A DNA stretch of 64,000 nucleotides from Candidatus Krumholzibacteriia bacterium (GTDB lineage: Bacteria > Krumholzibacteriota > Krumholzibacteriia > G020349025). This document shows positions 9,691-17,428 of the stretch, piece by piece. The translations under genes and the position numbers were made by a program. How positions within the stretch are numbered: the stretch's first letter is position 1; the number at the start of each line of letters is the position of its first letter. The stretch covers positions 62,001 through 126,000 of the forward strand of contig DASRJW010000131.1 in assembly GCA_035649275.1 (NCBI GenBank), read 5' to 3'. Under the pieces are notes generated by a model that was not told where the DNA came from, searched no databases, and saw nothing but the letters and a program-made list of their open reading frames with translations.

Positions 9691-9704
9691 TACGATGTTC
9701 GGCG
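9691..9704 (+). promoter_or_regulatory. Extended -10 promoter directly before recG
   Basis: TACGAT at 9691-9696 is preceded by TGC (an extended -10) and ends only 8 bases before the recG ATG. No Shine-Dalgarno sequence fits between, so the transcript may be leaderless. No clear -35 box was seen. Confidence 0.45.
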
Positions 9705-11783
9705 ATGGCCGCGCGACTCGACGAACCCTGCCGCTATCTCAAGGGCGTCGGCCCCCGCAAGGCGGAAGCCCTGGAGAAGCTCGGCATCCGCAGCGTGGAG
9801 GATCTGCTCCTGCACGCGCCGCGGCAGTACTACGATCGCAGCCACCTGCACCGCATCCGCGAGCTACAGCCCGACCAGGAAGCCTGCGTCCGCGTGCAAG
9901 TGGAGAGCCTGCACGCCCGCCCGGGCTGGGGGGGTAGGCCGGGGCGCGTCGTCGCCACCGTGGCCGACGAGAGCGGCCGCCTGCGCATCGTCTGGTACAC
10001 CTCCTGGGTGCGCGACATCCTGCAGCCGGGACAGCGCCTCGTCCTGGCCGGCCGCGTGGTGTCGAGCCGTGGCCGGCTCGAGATGCGCCAGCCCGAGTTC
10101 GAGCGCGCCGACGACGAGGGGCAGGAGCTGTTGCACGCGGCGCGCATCGTGCCGTTCTACCCTCTGGTGCGCGGCGTGTCGCAGAAGTGGCTGCGCACCC
10201 TGATGCGCCACACCCTGGACTCGCATCTGCACGAGGTGCACGAGATCCTGCCGCCGGCGGTGCTCCAGGACCTGCCCGAGCGCCGCGCTGCCCTCGCTGC
10301 CTTGCATTTCCCCGCCAGTGCCGAGGAAGCGGAGCAGGCGCGGCGGCGCTTCAAGTTCGAGGAGCTCTTCCTGGTGGAAGCCGTGTTGGGGCGAAGGCGG
10401 CAGCGCGCCCGCGCCGGCGAGCGCGGCCCGCTGCTGCAACGGCAGCGCTCGCAGCACCAGCGTTACCTGGAAGGCCTGCCCTTCGCGCTCACGGCGGCGC
10501 AGCAGCGGGTGCTGGACGAGATCCTCGCCGACCTGACCGCAGGGCGTTGCATGCAGCGTCTCCTGCAAGGCGACGTCGGCTCGGGGAAGACGGTCGTCGC
10601 GGTGGCGGCGCTCCTCTGCGCCACCGGCAACGGTTTCCAGGGCGCTCTCATGGCGCCGACGGAAGCCTTGGCGCTGCAACATGCCGAACGCCTGCTGCAG
10701 CCCGCCGCCACCCTCGGAGTCCGCCTGGACGTTCTCGTCGGTTCGCGCAGCGAGACGGAGAAGGAACGCCTGCGCGCCCGCATCCAGAGCGGCGACCTGG
10801 ATCTGGTCGTGGGTACCCACGCGCTCATCCAGGACGAGGTGCGCTGGGCCCGCCTCGGCCTCGCCGTGGTCGACGAACAGCATCGCTTCGGCGTCATGCA
10901 GCGCTTGCGGCTGCAGCAAGGCGGTGCTGCCGGCAGGCCGCACGTGCTGGTGCTTTCGGCGACGCCGATTCCCCGCAGCCTGGCGCTCACGCTCTTCGGT
11001 GATCTGGACGTCTCGGTGCTGGACGAGAAGCCGCCCGGACGCCGGCCCGTGGAGACGCGCCTGGTGCCGCTGCAACGTCGCGCCGACATGCTGCGGTTCG
11101 TGCGCACGCAAGTGGAAGAAGGTCGTCAGGCCTACATGGTGTACCCGCTCATCGAGACAAGCGACAAGATCGACCTCCGCGCCGCCACGGAGGAGTTCGA
11201 AGGCCTGCGGAGCGGGCCCCTGGCCGGCGTGCCGATGGGATTGCTCCACGGCAGGTTGCGGCCGGCGGAAAAGGAAGCGCTGCTGCAAGCTTTCCGCCGC
11301 GGCTCCCTGCGCCTCTTGGTGAGCACCACGGTCATCGAGGTGGGGATCGACGTGGCCGCCGCGGACATCATGATCATCCACCACCCGGAGCGCTTCGGTC
11401 TGTCCCAGCTGCACCAGCTGCGCGGCCGCGTCGGTCGGGCCGGCGGAGCCGCCTGGTGCTTCCTCCTCGCCGAGCGCAGCAGCAGCGAAGAGAGTCTGGA
11501 AAGGTTGCGAGCCTTCGCGCAGACTCAGGATGGCTTCGCCATCGCCGAGCTCGACCTGCGGCTGCGCGGGCCCGGCGACTTCCTGGGCACGCGCCAGCAT
11601 GGCTTGCCGGCGCTCCGCTTCGCCGATCTGAGCCAGGACCTGGAGTTGCTGGAGAACGCACGGAGCGCCGCCTTCGCCGTGCTGGAGCAGGATCCGGAGC
11701 TGGTGCAGGAGGAGCACCGGGGCGTGCGCGAACACCTGGCGACGCACTATCAGATGCAGGAAACGCTGGCGGCGATCGGCTAG
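9705..11783 (+). CDS. recG: ATP-dependent DNA helicase RecG
   Basis: Branch-migrating helicase that rescues stalled forks and processes Holliday junctions. The 692-residue product has an N-terminal wedge/OB-fold part (YLKGVGPRKAEALEKLGI; YYDRS). Helicase motifs follow: GDVGSGKT near residue 289, DEQHRFG near 390, SATPIPRSLALT near 418, then the second RecA-like domain with HGRL and QLRGRVGR. Length is typical. The start follows a -10 box closely; see the promoter entry. Confidence 0.97.
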   Translation: MAARLDEPCRYLKGVGPRKAEALEKLGIRSVEDLLLHAPRQYYDRSHLHRIRELQPDQEACVRVQVESLHARPGWGGRPGRVVATVADESGRLRIVWYTSWVRDILQPGQRLVLAGRVVSSRGRLEMRQPEFERADDEGQELLHAARIVPFYPLVRGVSQKWLRTLMRHTLDSHLHEVHEILPPAVLQDLPERRAALAALHFPASAEEAEQARRRFKFEELFLVEAVLGRRRQRARAGERGPLLQRQRSQHQRYLEGLPFALTAAQQRVLDEILADLTAGRCMQRLLQGDVGSGKTVVAVAALLCATGNGFQGALMAPTEALALQHAERLLQPAATLGVRLDVLVGSRSETEKERLRARIQSGDLDLVVGTHALIQDEVRWARLGLAVVDEQHRFGVMQRLRLQQGGAAGRPHVLVLSATPIPRSLALTLFGDLDVSVLDEKPPGRRPVETRLVPLQRRADMLRFVRTQVEEGRQAYMVYPLIETSDKIDLRAATEEFEGLRSGPLAGVPMGLLHGRLRPAEKEALLQAFRRGSLRLLVSTTVIEVGIDVAAADIMIIHHPERFGLSQLHQLRGRVGRAGGAAWCFLLAERSSSEESLERLRAFAQTQDGFAIAELDLRLRGPGDFLGTRQHGLPALRFADLSQDLELLENARSAAFAVLEQDPELVQEEHRGVREHLATHYQMQETLAAIG

Positions 11784-11882
11784 CGACTCCGCGCGCCTCT
11801 GTGGCCTGATAGTTGCGTTCCCGGCAGCACCCGGAGATGGCAGGCGGTGGCGCGGAGCGCGACGCCTGGAGGAAGACTCGCG

Positions 11883-12680
11883 ATGTTCGTGCGCTGCCCG
11901 AGCTGTCGGAACACGTACCGGCTGGAGACAGAAACCATTCCGGCCGCGGGTCTGCGCGTTCGCTGTCCCGGCTGCGGCAACCTGTTCCGCGTCCGCGGTC
12001 CAGGCTCGACGCCGCAGTCCCTGTCGCCGCTCACGCCGGCGCCTCGACCGGCGCCGCATCCCACGCCGCAGGTGATGGCGCGGCCGACGCCGGCCTCGAC
12101 GCCGCCGCTTCCCACGCCGTTCAAGCCCGCAGCCGAAGCACCGACGCCAGCGCCCGCGTCTGCACTGACGCCAGCGCCGGCGCCACTCCTCGGTCTGGAG
12201 CGCGACGAGCGCTTGCCCCCGCGGCCGAAAGCGCCGCCGCTCAAACCGACGGCGCCCAAGGCTCCCGCGGCCCCGCCGCCGGCGCTCGGGAAGAAGCCGG
12301 TGTGGCAAGCGGAGCGCACCCTCGATTTCGGTGCCCCCGCCCCGGCCCCGCCGTCACAGCTGGAGACGGCGCCGTTCCAACCGGGCAAGGCGCCTGCATC
12401 CCCGCCGGCAACCGTGGCGCCGGCCGGTGAGGCGCCCCGGGCCGCGCACGAGCGCGCCCGCCGCCTGGCGCGGGCGCTCGTCTCCGACATCCTCGTCTAC
12501 AACCAGGACGAACGCGATCGGGCGCTGCACGAGGGCAATCTCGCCAGCGCGCTGGGCGCGGAGGTGAACCGGGCCTGGGATCTCTACAAGGCGAAGGTGG
12601 ATCGGCAGGTGCTGCAGGGCACCAGTTACTTCAAGGACGCGTTGAACGAGATTCTCGCCGACGGACAGAAGGTTTTCTGA
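11883..12680 (+). CDS. Zinc-ribbon (MJ0042-type) protein with Pro-rich linker
   Basis: 265 residues. The N-terminus is a zinc ribbon with two CxxC pairs (RCPSCRNTY and RCPGCGNLF, residues 4-35), as in the MJ0042 family. Then come about 150 Pro/Ala-rich, low-complexity residues and a helical, charged C-terminal domain of about 75 residues (ARALVSDILVYNQDERDRAL onward). That C-terminal domain, with its conserved-looking NQDERD, probably carries the specific function. GGAGGA precedes the ATG. Such proteins are often regulators or scaffolds; the role here is unknown. Confidence 0.75.
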   Translation: MFVRCPSCRNTYRLETETIPAAGLRVRCPGCGNLFRVRGPGSTPQSLSPLTPAPRPAPHPTPQVMARPTPASTPPLPTPFKPAAEAPTPAPASALTPAPAPLLGLERDERLPPRPKAPPLKPTAPKAPAAPPPALGKKPVWQAERTLDFGAPAPAPPSQLETAPFQPGKAPASPPATVAPAGEAPRAAHERARRLARALVSDILVYNQDERDRALHEGNLASALGAEVNRAWDLYKAKVDRQVLQGTSYFKDALNEILADGQKVF

Positions 12681-12710
12681 GACGGCTTGGCGCCGCTCCT
12701 CCACCCCGAC

Positions 12711-13151
12711 TCAATCGTCCACCCATTTCTGGCTGGCGATCTCGCCCAGGATGGAATCGATCTGCCCGCGGATGCGCGCGTTCTGGTCGGGCTCGAAGAG
12801 CACCTTCTTCACCCGGCCGTACGAGTCCTTCTTCAGGTAGCGCAGCGACTTCAGGTGGTCCATCGGCACCAGGATGTCCTTGCAGACCTTGACCTCGATG
12901 GGCTTGGCCTCCTGGTCCATCGTGGGATTGTTGTCCGGATGCATGCCGAGACCCCAGCCGTGCACCACCATGCTGCAGATGAGGGCGCGCAGCGTGTTCT
13001 GTCCTTGCACCGTGTCCAGATCGAGGCTCCCGTGCACCTTGTCGATGACTCCGTCGATGACGGGGGTGAGTTTGTCCGTGACTTGCGGGCCGACCTGGAT
13101 GCCGAGCAAGCGGCCGAACATCTCGTTGAGGATCTTGGGGGTCGTGGACAT
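12711..13151 (-). CDS. Hypothetical protein, 146 residues
   Basis: Soluble, mixed alpha/beta composition with no signal peptide and no motif I recognise. Notable stretches are NEMFGRLLGIQVGPQV, MVVHGWGLGMHPDN and ARIRGQIDSILGEIA. GGAGG lies 4 bases before the ATG, and a good sigma-70-type promoter sits about 75 bases upstream, so it is very likely a real, separately expressed gene. It is convergent with the zinc-ribbon gene, with only 30 bases between them. Confidence 0.8.
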   Translation of the reverse strand: MSTTPKILNEMFGRLLGIQVGPQVTDKLTPVIDGVIDKVHGSLDLDTVQGQNTLRALICSMVVHGWGLGMHPDNNPTMDQEAKPIEVKVCKDILVPMDHLKSLRYLKKDSYGRVKKVLFEPDQNARIRGQIDSILGEIASQKWVDD

Positions 13152-13693
13152 GGTGCCTCCGGCAAGCGCTGTTCCGCGTCGTCCGCGCCATGCAAGCGGT
13201 TCTCGACTTCGAGGTGCAGAACGGGAGTCTAGTCCCGCCGCCCTCGGGGGGTCAATGCACCGCCCCGACCACGCCACACGGCGTGCACCGGGCGCGGCGG
13301 CACGAGCCCGTCGCGAGCCACGCGGGGGAGCGGAACAAGAGCGGTGCCACCCCGCTCGCCCCCAACGCGGCGGCGCCGCATGCGGCCTCGGGAGATCCGG
13401 GAGCAGCGCATCGGGGCCCGCACCGACCGGGATTCCAGAGGTTCCAGAGGCTCTGCCCTCGCGACTCGCAGGGGACAAGCGCAAAGAGACCACGGAAAGT
13501 CTGGCGAGCGGCGAAGAATGCACCACTCTCCGGACAGCCGCGCCGTGCGAGGCCTGGGTGTTGCCCTTCGTTTCCAGGAGGATCGCCAGGGTTCTCCCGG
13601 TGGCGGGCGAGGGCGGACGGCGACTCCGGAACGGCGCTTGCTGACGCGGGGACGTCAGGTCCTGGGATCGCTTCTCTTCGACCGGAGCCGCCC
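13152..13693. other. Intergenic region, 542 bases
   Basis: No convincing gene. It holds the promoter of the minus-strand hypothetical (13226-13255), a tandem 9-base repeat TTCCAGAGG at 13433-13450 followed by CTCTG, and a perfect inverted repeat CTGACG/CGTCAG at 13641-13658, 35 bases before the MglA start. The open frames crossing it have no recognisable domain. Confidence 0.6.
13226..13255 (-). promoter_or_regulatory. Sigma-70-type promoter for the 146-residue protein gene
   Basis: Read on the minus strand: TTGACC (13255-13250), an 18-base spacer, then TAGACT (13231-13226). The start codon at 13151 lies about 65 bases after the expected transcription start. Confidence 0.6.
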
Positions 13694-14806
13694 ATGGTGC
13701 TCATCAATCACGCCGGACGCGAGATCAACGCCAAGATCGTTTACTACGGTCCTGGCCTGTCCGGAAAGACCACCAACCTCGAATGCATCTACGCCAGCGT
13801 TCCAGGCGACTCCCGCGGCAAGATGGTCTCCATGAAGACGCGTCAGGACCGGACGCTGTTCTTCGATTTCCTCCCCCTCGAGCTCGGCGAGATCCACGGT
13901 TTCCGCACCCGCTTCCTCCTCTACACCGTGCCGGGGCAGGTCTTCTACAACGCCACCCGCAAGCTCGTGCTCAAGGGTGCCGATGCCGTGGTCTTCGTGG
14001 CCGACTCGGGGCTCGGCAAGCTCGAGGACAACATGCAGTCCCTGGCCAACCTGGAAGAGAACCTGCGGGAAAACAACCTGAGCCTCGAGGGGATGCCCTG
14101 GGTCCTGCAGTACAACAAACGCGATCTGCCGCAGGTGCACAGCATCGAGGAGATGCAACGCGCCCTCAACCCGCGCGGGGTGCCGTACTTCGAGGCCGCC
14201 GCCGCCACCGGCCGCGGCGTCTACGAGACGCTGCACGCCGTGTCACGGCTGCTCTTCCTACGCTTGCGCAGCGAGTTCGGCCGCCACTCCGGGGCCGGTC
14301 GCGACAGCGGCGTGGGCGAACCCGGGGGCGCGCTCGCCGCGGCCCCGGTGTCGCGCCCCGTCCAGCGTCCGGCATCGCAGAGTGCGACCTGGCCGATGCC
14401 GGCGAATCCGCAAGCGGCATCGCCGAGCGCGGCCTGGCCGATGCCAGCGAGCGCGCCACCCGTGCAGGCACCGAGCGGACCGCCCACCACTTCGTTCCCG
14501 CGCCCACCGCAAAATCTCGGCGGGCCGACGCTCCTCGCGGACCAGGAGGCGGAAGAAGCGAGCGAGCCCGTGGACTACGGCCGCACGATCGAGCTGCCCA
14601 GCGAGCCGGCGCGGCCGGCGCGCCGCGGCGGTCAGGGTTTCATCCGGGATCCCTTGCGCCGGACGCCCGCGGAAGCGAAACGCGGCCCGGCGCCGCCGAA
14701 GCAGCCCGAAGCGCGGGAGCTGCGCATTCCCGTGCTCATCCGGCGCGGCGAGCTCGAGCCCGGTGTGCCGCTTCACATCGTGCTCGAGCTGCAGTGGGAG
14801 CCCTGA
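13694..14806 (+). CDS. MglA-like Ras-family GTPase with long C-terminal tail
   Basis: MglA-type GTPases act in polarity and gliding control. The first 195 residues are a complete domain: P-loop GPGLSGKTTN (residues 12-21), the MglA-type TVPGQVFYNATRK switch, VFVADS, and the base-binding NKRD in LQYNKRDLPQ. About 175 further Pro/Ala-rich residues follow, with two near-repeats of SATWPMPANPQ/SAAWPMPASAP and a short structured end (ELRIPVLIRRGELEPG). The tail is unusual, since most MglA proteins stop near 195. No mglB is adjacent. The start ATG gives the usual N-terminus. Confidence 0.88.
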   Translation: MVLINHAGREINAKIVYYGPGLSGKTTNLECIYASVPGDSRGKMVSMKTRQDRTLFFDFLPLELGEIHGFRTRFLLYTVPGQVFYNATRKLVLKGADAVVFVADSGLGKLEDNMQSLANLEENLRENNLSLEGMPWVLQYNKRDLPQVHSIEEMQRALNPRGVPYFEAAAATGRGVYETLHAVSRLLFLRLRSEFGRHSGAGRDSGVGEPGGALAAAPVSRPVQRPASQSATWPMPANPQAASPSAAWPMPASAPPVQAPSGPPTTSFPRPPQNLGGPTLLADQEAEEASEPVDYGRTIELPSEPARPARRGGQGFIRDPLRRTPAEAKRGPAPPKQPEARELRIPVLIRRGELEPGVPLHIVLELQWEP

Positions 14807-14809
14807 GAA

Positions 14810-14823
14810 CGCCTCCCGAGGCG
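14810..14823 (+). terminator. Possible weak terminator hairpin after the MglA gene
   Basis: CGCCTCCCGAGGCG can form a 5-base stem starting 3 bases after the stop codon, followed by no T-run. Only suggestive. Confidence 0.25.
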
Positions 14824-14872
14824 GCGGCGCATGCTGTCGCCGGAGCGGCGCGTGGCAAGGGTGCCCGCGTCG

Positions 14873-14901
14873 TTGACACCCTCCGAGAGGCGCACTAAGG
14901 T
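14873..14901 (+). promoter_or_regulatory. Sigma-70-type promoter for the receiver-domain gene
   Basis: TTGACA (14873-14878), a 17-base spacer, TAAGGT (14896-14901). It lies 22 bases before the receiver-protein ATG, with AAGGAG between as ribosome binding site. Confidence 0.7.
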
Positions 14902-14923
14902 CGGCAACAGCGAAGGAGCCGCC

Positions 14924-15289
14924 ATGCCCAAGATCCTTGTGGTGGACGACGAGGTCAATGTTCGCAAGCTCTACAAGAAAGAGCTGGAGGACGAGGGGCA
15001 CGAGGTGGTCACGGCGGCGAACGGTGCGGAGGCCCTGCAGGTCATCGCCGGAACCACGCCGGACCTGGTCATCCTGGACATCAAGTTGGAGACCGAGAAC
15101 GGCCTCGACCTGTTGCGTCGGATGAAAGAGGTCCAGCCGGCCCTCGCGGTGATCCTGAACTCGGGTTACTCGACCTACCGGGACGATTTCTCTTCCTGGC
15201 TGGCCGACGCCTATCTCGTCAAGTCCTCGAACACCACCGAGTTGACCTCCGTGGTGCGCGAGGTCCTGGTGGCCCGAGAAGTCCGCTAG
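14924..15289 (+). CDS. Single-domain response regulator (CheY-like)
   Basis: 121-residue stand-alone receiver domain. It has the acidic pair in LVVDDE (residues 6-11), a phospho-acceptor Asp in LVILDIK, and a conserved Lys in YLVKSS. No output domain follows, so it must act through a partner. The position where Ser/Thr usually sits is within ILNSGYST. It has its own promoter and AAGGAG site. It is next to the MglA-like GTPase, which may hint at a shared role in polarity or motility, but that is inference. No histidine kinase is in the window. Confidence 0.88.
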   Translation: MPKILVVDDEVNVRKLYKKELEDEGHEVVTAANGAEALQVIAGTTPDLVILDIKLETENGLDLLRRMKEVQPALAVILNSGYSTYRDDFSSWLADAYLVKSSNTTELTSVVREVLVAREVR

Positions 15290-15368
15290 CCGCTTTGGCT
15301 CCCGTGTGGTTCGGGTGGTGGGGACAGGGTGGGCGTCGCCAGCGCCACACCCAGGGTGGGGGAGTTGC

Positions 15369-16556
15369 GTGGCCGGCACCTTCTCGAATCACTTGCAGCG
15401 ATTGAATCAACTCATTGATTCCGAGCCCAATCTGAGCTTGCTGCGGTTGCGGCGACAGGCCCGGCGTACGCCTGCCGACCTGCAGGCGCTGCGGGCCTTG
15501 TGCCTCGCCTTGCAGGCCCGGGGACACCGGGTCGAAGCACTGGAGCGCTGGCAGGAATTTCTGCGCCAGCAGTCCGAGCCGCCGCTCGAGGCCCTCGGGA
15601 CCCTCGCCCTCGACCTCGGCGCCCTCGATCTGGCGGAGGAGTGCTTCCGCCGCTGGGCGGCGCAAAAGCCTGGCGCCGCCGCGCCCCTCGGCTGGCTTGG
15701 GATCGTCTACGCCCAGCGCGGCGACGAGGAACAAGCGCGGCGCGAGCTGGTGCATGCCACCGAGCTGGAACCGCAGCGAGCAGAAGCCTGGTATCGACTC
15801 GGGAGCTTCCTGCTGCGCCAGCGCGATCTCGAGGCGGCGGAGAAACACCTGCGCCACGCCCTCGAGCTCGATCCGACTCTCGCCCGGGCCCACACCAATC
15901 TCGGCTACCTGCTCGACTTGCGCGGCGAGCGCCAGGCGGCGCTGCGGGAGTTTCACAAAGCCGTGCAGCTCTCGCCAGGCGATGCGGAAGGTCACTTCAA
16001 CCTCGGCGCTCTGCACGCGGAAGCGCACAGCTTCGACCTCGCCATCGAGCAATTCCGCGAGGGCCTGGCGCTGGCGCCGCACAGCATCGAAGGCCATTAC
16101 AACCTCGGCGCCGCCTACTTCGAGCTGCGGCGCTACGACGATGCCATCCGCTGCTTCCGGCGCGCGCTCCGCGCCCAGCCCGGGCACCAGGAGGCGCGCT
16201 ACTACCTCGGGCTCTGCCACGTGCGCAAGGGGACGTACGATCGGGCCCTGCAACAGTTCGAGGAGGCCGAGAGCGAGGAACGCCCGCCCTCGGCGCGCCT
16301 GCTCTACGCCATGGCGGTGTGCCACAACGGCCTGGAGATGCCGCGCCAGGCGGTGCGACTCCTGCAGCAGGTGGTGGATCTCGTCCCCGACCACGCCAAG
16401 GCGTACCATCTGCTCGGCGTCTGCTTCGACAAGCTCGGCGAGCGCGACCGAGCCAGCGATGCCTACCGCCGCGCCGATCTCTTCCTCACCTTGGCGCGGG
16501 CGCGGCGGAGCGCGGCGCGTCTCGAACGCCATGTCGCGGGCGCCAGGGTGGAGTGA
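15369..16556 (+). CDS. TPR-repeat protein
   Basis: 395-residue protein almost wholly of tetratricopeptide repeats, at least eight. Consensus-like copies include AEAWYRLGSFLLRQRDLEAA, ARAHTNLGYLLDLRGERQAA and IEGHYNLGAAYFELRRYDDA. No signal peptide. GTG at 15369 is preferred over the earlier GTG at 15306 because GGGGGAG lies 5 bases before it and the extra residues look non-coding. It ends 3 bases before trpA and may be co-transcribed with it. Confidence 0.85.
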   Translation: MAGTFSNHLQRLNQLIDSEPNLSLLRLRRQARRTPADLQALRALCLALQARGHRVEALERWQEFLRQQSEPPLEALGTLALDLGALDLAEECFRRWAAQKPGAAAPLGWLGIVYAQRGDEEQARRELVHATELEPQRAEAWYRLGSFLLRQRDLEAAEKHLRHALELDPTLARAHTNLGYLLDLRGERQAALREFHKAVQLSPGDAEGHFNLGALHAEAHSFDLAIEQFREGLALAPHSIEGHYNLGAAYFELRRYDDAIRCFRRALRAQPGHQEARYYLGLCHVRKGTYDRALQQFEEAESEERPPSARLLYAMAVCHNGLEMPRQAVRLLQQVVDLVPDHAKAYHLLGVCFDKLGERDRASDAYRRADLFLTLARARRSAARLERHVAGARVE

Positions 16557-16559
16557 TCC

Positions 16560-17357
16560 GTGCCACTGGTTCTCGGCGCGCGCATGCGGGCTTTGCAAGC
16601 CTCCGGGCGTAAGGCGTTCATCCCCTATCTCACCGCGGGCTATCCGGATCTCGAAACTTTCGCCACCCTCCTCGGCCACACCCAGGTGGCGGACTGCGTC
16701 GAGATCGGCCTTCCCTACAGCGACCCGGTCGCGGATGGACCGAGCATCTGTCACGCCAGCGACGTGGCGTTGGCGGCGGGGATGCACGCGGACGCGCTCT
16801 TCGACCTCCTCGCCGGGCAGCGTGACCTGCCGCCTCTCGTGCTCATGACCTATCTCAACCCGGTGCTCGCCTATGGGGTGGAGGCGTTCATGGTGCGTGC
16901 GGCGGCGGCGGGTGTGCACGGTCTCTTGGTCACGGACCTGCCGCCGGAAGAAGGAGAGCCGGTCTTCGCCGCGGCTGCTGCGCAGGGGATCGCCTCGGTG
17001 CTGTTGGTGTCGCCGACCACGAAGGAGGCGCGGCTGCGTGCGGTGGCGGCGCAGGCCACCGGCTTCCTGTATGCCGTGGCGGTCACCGGCACGACGGGGG
17101 CGCGGGACGTGCTCGGCAGTCAGGCGGAGCCTCTCGTGCGCCGCGTGCGCGCGGCGACGGATCTCCCGGTCGTGGTCGGCTTCGGGCTCTCCACTCCCGA
17201 GCAGGTGCAGCAGGTTTGCCGCTTCGCCGACGGCGCCGTGGTCGGCAGCGCCCTCGTCGACGTGGTGCGCTCCCAGCGGGACCGCGGCGCGGCGAGCCGC
17301 GCCTTCGCCGCTCGCCTCGAGTCGCTCGCCGCGGCGGCCCACGCCGCCGCCCCCTGA
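16560..17357 (+). CDS. trpA: Tryptophan synthase alpha chain
   Basis: Cleaves indole-3-glycerol phosphate to indole and glyceraldehyde 3-phosphate for the TrpB partner. The 265-residue TIM barrel has the catalytic Glu and Asp in CVEIGLPYSDPVADGP (near residues 47-62) and phosphate-binding Gly-rich loops such as VVGFGLSTPEQ. GTG start, 3 bases after the TPR gene stop. No trpB or other trp gene is within the window, which is unusual because trpB normally precedes trpA. Confidence 0.95.
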   Translation: MPLVLGARMRALQASGRKAFIPYLTAGYPDLETFATLLGHTQVADCVEIGLPYSDPVADGPSICHASDVALAAGMHADALFDLLAGQRDLPPLVLMTYLNPVLAYGVEAFMVRAAAAGVHGLLVTDLPPEEGEPVFAAAAAQGIASVLLVSPTTKEARLRAVAAQATGFLYAVAVTGTTGARDVLGSQAEPLVRRVRAATDLPVVVGFGLSTPEQVQQVCRFADGAVVGSALVDVVRSQRDRGAASRAFAARLESLAAAAHAAAP

Positions 17358-17428
17358 GCGCCAGGATTTCCTGGCCCACCCCATGCACTCTCCCCGGCGC
17401 CGCCGCCCGGCGGCGAACCAGGCGCGGG

